The notes beneath the pieces are model-generated. The model was not told the origin of the DNA. It saw only the letters and a list, made by a program, of their open reading frames with translations, and searched no databases. Below are positions 41,415 to 47,385 of a stretch of DNA of 47,385 nucleotides, piece after piece. The stretch is from positions 1 to 47,385 of the forward strand of contig NZ_JAOPWB010000338.1 of the NCBI RefSeq assembly GCF_025965855.1, written 5' to 3'. Position 1 is the stretch's first letter; each line of letters opens with the position of its first letter. The stretch is from Mycobacterium sp. (GTDB taxonomy: Bacteria; Actinomycetota; Actinomycetes; Mycobacteriales; Mycobacteriaceae). Both the position numbers and the translations under genes were made by a program.

Positions 41415-42043
41415 CCGACCTGACCGCCGCCGCCCGGATCCGTGACGCGGCCATCGAGCAATTCGGTGAACACGGCTTTGACGTCGGGCTGCGAGCGATC
41501 GCCGAGGCGGCGGGGGTGAGCGCCGCGCTGGTCATCCACCATTTCGGATCCAAGGACGGCCTGCGCAAGGCCTGCGACGACAACATCGCCGAAGAGATCC
41601 GCAGCAGCAAGTCGGAGGCGCTGAAGTCCAACGACCCCGCCACCTGGTTCGCGCAGATGGCCGAGATCGAGGAATACGCACCGCTGATGGCCTACCTGGT
41701 GCGCAGCATGCAGGCCGGCGGCGACCTGGCGAAGATGTTGTGGCAGAGGATGATTGACAACGCCGCGGAGTACATGGAAGAAGGCGTGCGGGCCGGGACG
41801 ATAAAGCCCAGCCGCGATCCGCAGGCCAGGGCCAAATATCTCGGCATCACCGGCGGCGGGGGCTTCCTGCTGTACCTGCAAATGCATGACACGCCAACCG
41901 ATCTGCGTGCCGTCCTGCGCGATTACGCCCGGGACATGGTTCTGCCCGCCCTCGAGATCTACACCGAGGGCCTGATGGCGGACCGCACGATGTACGACGC
42001 ATTCCTGGCAGCAGAAGATCAAGGAGAATCCCATGCCGGCTGA
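41405..42043 (+). CDS. TetR-family efflux regulator (Rv1219c/RaaS-like)
   Basis: A 212-residue TetR repressor close to Rv1219c (RaaS), which controls drug-efflux genes. The helix-turn-helix reads [22 protein letters not shown] (about 28-48, the last two residues in the next helix). The large ligand-binding half contains a Gly-rich loop [10 protein letters not shown]. The gene is first in an operon with the ABC transporter; its stop overlaps the ATPase ATG by 11 bases. Its start codon lies inside the second of two operators, which implies tight self-repression. Confidence 0.94.
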   Translation: MRSADLTAAARIRDAAIEQFGEHGFDVGLRAIAEAAGVSAALVIHHFGSKDGLRKACDDNIAEEIRSSKSEALKSNDPATWFAQMAEIEEYAPLMAYLVRSMQAGGDLAKMLWQRMIDNAAEYMEEGVRAGTIKPSRDPQARAKYLGITGGGGFLLYLQMHDTPTDLRAVLRDYARDMVLPALEIYTEGLMADRTMYDAFLAAEDQGESHAG

Positions 42044-42953
42044 CAATGTCGCACCCATCGAAATCCGCGGCCTGACCAAGAACTTCGGCGCGGTGCGCGC
42101 GCTTGACGGCCTCGACCTGACGGTGTGTGAGGGAGAGGTGCACGGGTTCCTCGGGCCGAACGGGGCCGGGAAGTCAACGACCATCCGCGTCCTGCTGGGC
42201 CTGGCGAAGGCCGACAGCGGAAGCGTCCGGTTGCTGGGCGGCGACCCGTGGACCGACGCGGTCGAGCTGCACCGCCAAATTGCCTACGTGCCGGGCGACG
42301 TGACGCTGTGGCCCTCACTGACCGGCGGCGAGACCATCGACCTGCTGGCCCGCATGCGAGGGGGCATCGACGAAGGCCGTCGCGCCGAGCTGATCGAGCG
42401 CTTCGATCTCGACCCGCACAAGAAGGCGCGTACCTACTCGAAGGGCAACCGGCAGAAGGTCTCCCTGATCTCCGCCTTCTCGTCGCGCGCCACGCTGCTC
42501 CTGTTGGACGAGCCGAGCAGCGGCCTGGACCCGTTGATGGAGCACGTGTTTCAGCAGTGTGTCCGCGAGGCGCGCGACCGCGGTACGACCGTCCTGCTGT
42601 CCAGCCACATCCTGGCCGAAACGGAAGCGCTGTGTGAAAGGGTGACCATCATCCGCGCCGGCCAGACCATCGAGAGCGGCTCGCTGGAGTCGATGCGGCA
42701 TCTCAGCCGCACCTCGATCAAGGCCGAAATGATCGGCGATCCGGGCGATCTCAGGCGAATCAAGGGTGTCGAGGACGTCAGCATCGACGGCAACACGCTG
42801 CGCGCCCAGGTCGACAGCGAAAGCCTGGGAGAATTCATCCGGGCCCTCGGCGACGCCGGCGTGCGCAGCCTCGTCAGCCAGCCCCCGACCCTTGAGGAAC
42901 TCTTCCTGCGCCACTACGACACCACGGACGGTAAGAGGAAGGTTTCGGCGTGA
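42033..42953 (+). CDS. ABC drug-efflux ATPase (Rv1218c-like)
   Basis: A 306-residue DrrA/CcmA-type exporter ATPase. Walker A GPNGAGKS is at 41-48, the signature appears as YSKGNRQKV (135-143, a common variant of LSGGQ in this subfamily), Walker B LLLLDEP at 155-161, and the switch His in SSHIL. The C-terminal 90 residues form the DUF4162-like extension. With the following permease it would export drugs from the cell; Rv1218c-Rv1217c is a reported multidrug efflux pump. It overlaps both neighbours (11 bp upstream, TGATG downstream), showing one translationally coupled operon. Confidence 0.95.
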   Translation: MPADNVAPIEIRGLTKNFGAVRALDGLDLTVCEGEVHGFLGPNGAGKSTTIRVLLGLAKADSGSVRLLGGDPWTDAVELHRQIAYVPGDVTLWPSLTGGETIDLLARMRGGIDEGRRAELIERFDLDPHKKARTYSKGNRQKVSLISAFSSRATLLLLDEPSSGLDPLMEHVFQQCVREARDRGTTVLLSSHILAETEALCERVTIIRAGQTIESGSLESMRHLSRTSIKAEMIGDPGDLRRIKGVEDVSIDGNTLRAQVDSESLGEFIRALGDAGVRSLVSQPPTLEELFLRHYDTTDGKRKVSA

Positions 42954-44596
42954 TGAGCACCGCGACCCTGGATCGGCCCCGCCACCCGGCGCACCCGGCG
43001 CCTCGGGCCGGTTCGAATTTCTCCGGGACGCTTGGGATGCTGCGGCTCTACCTGCGCCGAGACCGGGTCTCGTTGCCGCTGTGGGTACTGCTGCTGTCGG
43101 TGCCGCTGGCCAGTGTCTACGTCGGCAGCGTCCTGAAGGTCTACCCCACCGAGGCCGCCCGCGCCGGGCTCGCGGCCTCCATCATGGCCAGCCCGGCCCA
43201 GCGTGCGCTCTACGGGCAGGTCTACAACCACAGCGTTGGCGCCGTCGGCATTTGGAAGGCCGGGATGTTCCATTTGCTGATCGCGGTGGCCGTCATCCTC
43301 ACGGTGATCCGGCACACCCGCGCCGAGGAGGAGGCCGGCCGGACCGAATTGGTGGACTCGACCGCGGTCGGCCGGTACGCGAGCCTGAGCGCGGCGCTGC
43401 TGTTGTCGTTCGGGGCGTCGATCGCCACCGGCGCGATCGGCGCGGCGGGATTGCTCACCACCGACATCCCGCCCGGCGGGTCGCTCGCCTTCGGGGCGGC
43501 GCTGGCATGCTCCGGCCTGGTCTTCACCGCGGTTGCCGCGGTGGCCGCGCAGCTGTCGCCGAGCGCCAGGTTCGCCCGCGGCACCGCGTTCGCCGTGTTG
43601 GGGACCGCGTTTACGCTGCGCGCCATCGGTGACGCCGGTGACGGCACGCTGTCGTGGCTCTCGCCGCTGGGGTGGTCGCTGCAGGTCCGGCCGTACGCGG
43701 GCGATCGCTGGTGGGTGCTGCTGCTGCATCTGGCGACGACGGCCGCGCTCACCCTGGTGGCCTACCGACTGCTCGCCGGCCGCGACGTGGGCGCCGGACT
43801 GATCGCCGAACGCCCCGGTCCCGGCCGGGCCGGTCCGCGGCTGGGCGGCGTCGACGGCCTCACGTGGCGGCTCGACCGTGGCGCGCTGCTGCTGTGGACC
43901 GTGGGCCTGTGTCTGTACGGCCTGCTGATGGGCAGCGTGGTGCACGGCATCGGCGACGAGCTCGGCGACAGCACGGTCGCGCGCGACATCGTCGCGCGGA
44001 TGGGCGGCACCAGCGCTCTGGAGGAGGCGTTCATCGCGGTCGCGTTCGCCATGATGGGCATGGTGGCCGGCGCGTTCGCCATCTCGCTCACCCTGCGCCT
44101 GCATCAGGAGGAATCCGGCCAACGCGCCGAGACGACGCTGGCCGGCGCGGTCTCCCGAACACACTGGCTGGCAAGCCATTTGGCGGCCGCACTCGTCGGG
44201 TCCGCGGTCGCGATGCTGGCCAGCGGCGCGGCCGGCGGCCTCGTCTACGGCATCGCGGCCGGTGACGTCCGCGGCAAGCTGGCCGTCGTCGTCGGCACCG
44301 CGGCCGTCCAGCTCCCCGCCGTCTGGCTGCTCGCCGCCGTCACCGTCGCGGTGTTCGGTCTGGCCCCGCGGTTTTCCCCCGTGGCTTGGGGCGTGCTGGT
44401 CGGGTTTGTCGCCGTATATCTGATCGGTTCGCTGGCCCGGTTCCCGCAGTGGGTGCAAGACCTGGAACCGTTCGCGCACATTCCCCGCGTCGGCACCGAC
44501 TTCACCGCCACGCCGCTGCTGTGGCTGCTGGCCATCGACGCGGCGCTGATCATTGTGGGAGCCATGGCTTTTCGACGGCGTGATCTACGTTGCTAG
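42953..44596 (+). CDS. ABC drug-efflux permease (Rv1217c-like)
   Basis: A 547-residue exporter permease of the tetronasin/anthracycline type. It contains about twelve hydrophobic helices in two similar halves, each starting with a hydrophobic segment (SLPLWVLLLSVPLASVYVG in the first, GALLLWTVGLCLYGLLMG in the second). EEEAGRTELVDSTAVGR in half one and EESGQRAETTLAGAVSR in half two are the paired cytoplasmic coupling motifs. ATG 42953 gives a TGATG overlap with the ATPase stop; GTG 42950 is one codon earlier. It forms the channel for the adjacent ATPase. Confidence 0.94.
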   Translation: MSTATLDRPRHPAHPAPRAGSNFSGTLGMLRLYLRRDRVSLPLWVLLLSVPLASVYVGSVLKVYPTEAARAGLAASIMASPAQRALYGQVYNHSVGAVGIWKAGMFHLLIAVAVILTVIRHTRAEEEAGRTELVDSTAVGRYASLSAALLLSFGASIATGAIGAAGLLTTDIPPGGSLAFGAALACSGLVFTAVAAVAAQLSPSARFARGTAFAVLGTAFTLRAIGDAGDGTLSWLSPLGWSLQVRPYAGDRWWVLLLHLATTAALTLVAYRLLAGRDVGAGLIAERPGPGRAGPRLGGVDGLTWRLDRGALLLWTVGLCLYGLLMGSVVHGIGDELGDSTVARDIVARMGGTSALEEAFIAVAFAMMGMVAGAFAISLTLRLHQEESGQRAETTLAGAVSRTHWLASHLAAALVGSAVAMLASGAAGGLVYGIAAGDVRGKLAVVVGTAAVQLPAVWLLAAVTVAVFGLAPRFSPVAWGVLVGFVAVYLIGSLARFPQWVQDLEPFAHIPRVGTDFTATPLLWLLAIDAALIIVGAMAFRRRDLRC

Positions 44597-44606
44597 GCAG
44601 GGCACG

Positions 44607-45284
44607 ATGATGAAAACCGCCGTTAAGTTGGTGGCATCGAGCATTATTGGGCTTGGCTTCCTCGGCTTCATCCTGTTCTATCCAGCCGGCACGTTCAATT
44701 ATTGGCAGGCATGGGTTTTCATCGCGAGCTTCACGGTCGCGACGATCGTCCCGAGTCTCTATCTGGCCCGGACGAATCCGGCCGCTCTGCGGCGGCGCAT
44801 GCGCAGCGGGCCGCTGGCTGAAGGCAGAACCGCGCAAAAGTTCATCATCATCGGGGCCTTTCTGGGGATCTTCGGGATGATGGTCTTGAGCGTGCTCGAC
44901 CATCGGTTCGGCTGGTCGTCGGTTCCCGCGGTGGTGTGCGTGATCGGCGACGTCCTGGTGGTGGCCGGGCTGAGCACCGCCATGCTGGTGGTCATCCAGA
45001 ATAGCTATGCGGCCGCCACCGTCAGGGTCGAGGAAGGTCAGAAACTGGCCTCCCGCGGTTTGTACAAGCTGGTGCGACACCCGATGTACTCCGGGGACGT
45101 GATCTTGATGGTGGGCATACCCCTGGCACTGGGTTCCTACTGGGGGCTACTGGGTCTCATCCCGGGCATCCTGGTGCTCGTCTTCCGCATCCTCGACGAG
45201 GAGAAGCTGCTCGCCGAGGAATTGGCCGGGTACTCCGCGTACGGCCAGCGGGTGCGCTACCGGTTGATGCCCTACGTGTGGTGA
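44607..45284 (+). CDS. Isoprenylcysteine methyltransferase-like membrane protein (Rv1216c-like)
   Basis: A 225-residue membrane protein of the ICMT/phospholipid methyltransferase family. Three to five hydrophobic helices are followed by the SAM-binding signature LASRGLYKLVRHPMYSG and the C-terminal EEKLLAEELAGYSAYGQRVRYRLMPYVW region (last part conserved). Bacterial members methylate small lipids or isoprenoids; the substrate here is unknown. It starts ten bases after the permease stop (ATG 44607, with a second ATG next to it), so it belongs to the efflux operon. Confidence 0.9.
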   Translation: MMKTAVKLVASSIIGLGFLGFILFYPAGTFNYWQAWVFIASFTVATIVPSLYLARTNPAALRRRMRSGPLAEGRTAQKFIIIGAFLGIFGMMVLSVLDHRFGWSSVPAVVCVIGDVLVVAGLSTAMLVVIQNSYAAATVRVEEGQKLASRGLYKLVRHPMYSGDVILMVGIPLALGSYWGLLGLIPGILVLVFRILDEEKLLAEELAGYSAYGQRVRYRLMPYVW

Positions 45285-45302
45285 CAGCGAGCCGACACGG
45301 CT

Positions 45303-45308
45303 TAGGGT
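45303..45308 (+). promoter_or_regulatory. Leaderless -10 box of the broken hydrolase gene
   Basis: TAGGGT matches TANNNT, with six bases before GTG 45315. The promoter survives although the gene is broken. Confidence 0.5.
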
Positions 45309-45314
45309 ATCGGC

Positions 45315-46151
45315 GTGGCCAGCGATCCGGCACCTGCCCTGGACCGGCCGTGGCGACGTCCCGGCGCTGTTCGATACGCGCTAGAAACGGATTCGCGCCA
45401 TCGCCAAACCGCCGGTAACCGTCACCGATCCGCCGGCCGGCATCGTCGTCGATCGCGATGTCAGCGTCGCCACCCGCGACGGAACGGTGTTGCGCATCAA
45501 CGTCTTCCAGAAGGACCGGGGCGCCGCGCGGCCGGTCATCCTGAGCATCCATCCCTACGGCAAGGACAAGCTGCCGGTGCGGCGCGGCAAGAAGTGGACG
45601 TTCTCGGTGCAATACCGCCTCCTGCGTCAGCCGCACGCGGTGACCTTCTCGGCCCTGACCGGGTGGGAGGCACCGGATCCGGTGTGGTGGACGGCGCAGG
45701 GCTTCACCGTGGTGAATGCCGACGCGCGCGGCTGCGGTCATTCCGAGGGCACCGGAAAACTGCTGTCGCGCCAGGAGGCCGAGGACACCTACGACCTCGT
45801 GCAGTGGATCGCCGGCCAGCCATGGTGCGACGGCAACGTGGTCATGCTCGGGGTGTCGTACCTTGCCATCAGCCAGTACGCCGTCGCCGCCCTGCAGCCG
45901 CCGGCGCTACGCGCGATCTGCCCGTGGGAAGGGTTCACCGACGCGTATCGCGACCTCACCTTTCCGGGCGGAATCCGGGAGACCGGCTTCACCCGGCTGT
46001 GGTCGAGGAACATCGGTCGCGACACCCGCCAGAGCTACACCCTCGGGCCGATGCAAGACGAGCATCCACTGCGCGACGACTTCTGGCGCTCGCTGGCTCC
46101 CGACCTGTCGGCGATCAGGGTCCCCATGCTGTCTGCGGCAGCTTCTCGGAC
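45315..46151 (+). pseudogene. CocE/NonD-family hydrolase, frameshifted and truncated (Rv1215c-like)
   Basis: The frame from GTG 45315 reads ASDPAPALDRPWRRPGAVRY and then loses homology. The hydrolase continues in the next frame (RIRAIAKPP, VVDRDVSVATRDGTVLRINVF, HPYGKDKLP) after one extra base in the AAA run at 45385-45387. The catalytic Ser lies in LGVSYLAISQY and the fold runs on to DLSAIRVPML. At about 46131 one base is missing; the family segment CGSFSD then resumes in the original frame and ends at about 46151, where homology stops. Relatives are about 560 residues, so roughly half, including the Asp/His of the triad and the C-terminal jelly-roll, is gone. The second frame alone leaves a 231-codon stub from 45487 to 46182. 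Confidence 0.85.
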
Positions 46152-46275
46152 ATTATCTTCCCTAGCTGACCAGGCCATTTAGCCCGATCACCTGCGATAA
46201 TACCAGCTCCGCGCCGAGTGCGATGCAAAAGCGTAAACTTCTCGGTGGCGCGAGTTACCCGGCCAAGTTAGCTGA

Positions 46276-46299
46276 ACGTTGGGGAAAATTCCCCAACGT
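46276..46299. promoter_or_regulatory. Perfect 11-bp palindrome before the integrase gene
   Basis: ACGTTGGGGAA (46276-46286) and TTCCCCAACGT (46289-46299) are exact reverse complements separated by AA, 16 bases before the integrase ATG. The near-symmetric AT-centred dyad suits an operator for autoregulation or a recombinase core/arm site. Confidence 0.6.
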
Positions 46300-46315
46300 G
46301 AGAGGACCGGACACC

Positions 46316-47236
46316 ATGACCACCAAAACGAAGGTAAAGGGAAAGGCCCCTGACCTTGCCGCCCTCCTCACCTCCTGGCAGCTCGACCTCGACGCCCAAA
46401 ACAAATCACCCAAAACCATCAAGCACTACGTCGAAGGCAGCAGAATGTTCATCCGCTGGTGTGAAACCAACGGCGTCACACCGGAATTGACCAAGCTAAA
46501 CATCCAAACATGGATGGCCGAGCTGCTGGCCAATGGTGCGCAACCCGGTACGGCGCGGGCCAGATATGCTGCGCTGCGGCGGTTCTCGGCTTGGCTGCAC
46601 AAACAGGGCGAGCTACCCGCCGACATCTTCAAGGACATGACACCGCCCAAACTCGACGTGAAGATCACCAACCCACTCACCGACGCCGAGCTGCACGACC
46701 TGATCAAAGTGTGCGACGGCAACACTTTTCGGGACCGCCGAGACCAAGCCATCATCAGGCTCATGGCCGAGACCGGCATGCGCGCCGGTGAATGCGCCGC
46801 CCTCACAACCCAAGACGTGGACCTGATACACGGCAAGGCCATCGTCCGCCGTGGCAAAGGTGCCAAAGGCCGCGAAGTACCGTTCGGGAAACAAACCGCC
46901 GCAGCCCTCGACCGATACCTACGTGCACGCCGCGAACACACCCTGGCCGATAGACCGGCGCTGTGGCTGGGCGGCCGCAAAGACACGACGTTCGGCTACA
47001 CCGCGCTTTACCGTGCCATCGCCTACCGCGCGCGCCTCGCCGGAATCACCGACTGCCACCCACACCGCTTTCGCCACACATACGCAACCCGATGGCTGCG
47101 GGCCGGCGGAACCGAAGGCGGCCTCATGTCGGTCGCCGGATGGTCACGGCGCGAAATGATCGACCGCTACACCAAAGCAACCGCGACCCAGCGCGCCGCC
47201 GACGAGGCGAAAAAGCTGGATCTCGGGAACTTCTGA
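46316..47236 (+). CDS. Tyrosine recombinase / integrase
   Basis: A 306-residue XerC/D-like recombinase. An N-terminal SAM-like core-binding domain (about 12-100, SPKTIKHYVEGSRMFIRWC) is followed by the catalytic domain with Arg156 (ETGMRAGE), Lys near 181-184 (RRGKGAKGREVPF), His250-x-x-Arg253 (HPHRFRHTYATR), Trp276 in place of the second His (SVAGWSRRE) and nucleophile Tyr285 (IDRYTKA). All expected residues are present, so it looks active. GAGAGGA lies about ten bases before ATG 46316. It adjoins the broken end of the hydrolase gene, pointing to integration there, and its AC-rich codon use (AAC, ACC, CAA) differs somewhat from the backbone. Confidence 0.95.
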   Translation: MTTKTKVKGKAPDLAALLTSWQLDLDAQNKSPKTIKHYVEGSRMFIRWCETNGVTPELTKLNIQTWMAELLANGAQPGTARARYAALRRFSAWLHKQGELPADIFKDMTPPKLDVKITNPLTDAELHDLIKVCDGNTFRDRRDQAIIRLMAETGMRAGECAALTTQDVDLIHGKAIVRRGKGAKGREVPFGKQTAAALDRYLRARREHTLADRPALWLGGRKDTTFGYTALYRAIAYRARLAGITDCHPHRFRHTYATRWLRAGGTEGGLMSVAGWSRREMIDRYTKATATQRAADEAKKLDLGNF

Positions 47237-47385
47237 CAGGCACGGTTCCAGGCCGACAAAAAAACACCCTGACCCACCAATCGGGCCACGACTTGGCCCG
47301 CAGGCGTGAGCTGCCGTCACTGTTCTCTGACAGGCATCCGGTGGTTATTGACATGGGTGGCGCGGTCGCTCAGCGCAGCATGCCA
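47237..47385. other. Tail of window without a recognised gene
   Basis: The last 149 bases contain an A7 run at about 47260-47266 and no credible coding region. They probably belong to the element carried by the integrase, which continues beyond the window. Confidence 0.4.

Noticed and set aside
42914..44479. A 521-codon minus-strand frame opposite the efflux permease
   Set aside because: Very rich in Gln/Gly/Arg/His repeats; shadow of the permease gene.
46100..46316. A tRNA attachment site for the integrase
   Set aside because: No cloverleaf or tRNA-like 3' end could be found near the integrase; the junction lies in a protein gene.

Overview
The window is high-GC chromosomal DNA from a slow-growing, non-tuberculosis-type Mycobacterium. 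Its backbone is collinear, in inverted orientation, with the M. tuberculosis H37Rv segment Rv1256c (cyp130) to Rv1215c. I recognised orthologues by protein family, length and order from memory; no search was run. The species cannot be fixed from sequence alone, but a member of the M. avium complex or a relative is plausible.

Layout. 1-1.75 kb is decayed accessory DNA: a DsbA/mycothiol-nitroreductase-like fragment, about 800 bp without a recognisable gene, and the C-terminal part of an IS110-family transposase abutting cyp130. 1.78-7.3 kb: cyp130 with a TetR regulator; an acyltransferase coupled to the DEAD-box helicase deaD; lipoprotein lprE. 7.3-14 kb: a DUF6941-like protein, a large RecB-nuclease/helicase fusion, a DHA2 drug exporter and a small membrane protein. 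14-25.9 kb is central metabolism: kgd, a methyltransferase, an SDR, lpqZ, a desaturase, mdh and corA, interleaved with relics of a PE_PGRS gene and a malic enzyme. 25.9-32.5 kb: two palindromic repeats around an esterase tail, then the trehalose-recycling importer lpqY-sugA-sugB-sugC with a SUFU-domain gene fused on by a GTGA overlap. 32.5-37 kb: an MgtE_N/CBS protein, a DUF1003 protein, a lytic transglycosylase and the Fe-S carrier Mrp. 37-41.3 kb is the envelope-stress module tatB-htrA-rseA-sigE plus an O-methyltransferase. 41.4-45.3 kb is the Rv1219c-Rv1216c efflux operon with a visible double operator. 45.3-47.4 kb: a broken CocE/NonD hydrolase truncated next to a tyrosine recombinase.

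How it works together. The conserved parts link cell-envelope upkeep (trehalose recycling, SigE/RseA/HtrA, lytic transglycosylase, Tat) with the TCA cycle (Kgd, Mdh) and drug efflux. The junctions that differ from the M. tuberculosis order carry relics, repeats or added genes, which marks them as places where the genome is rearranging. Many genes begin with the mycobacterial leaderless signature, TANNNT followed 5-7 nt later by the start codon. I see no CRISPR array, rRNA, tRNA or intact prophage, and no clearly new multi-gene system. The most interesting signals are the internally deleted malic enzyme, the PE_PGRS stub, the 15-bp minisatellite in the 5' part of sigE, the hairpin between sigE and rseA, the SUFU gene coupled to sugC, and the doubly frameshifted hydrolase beside the integrase.
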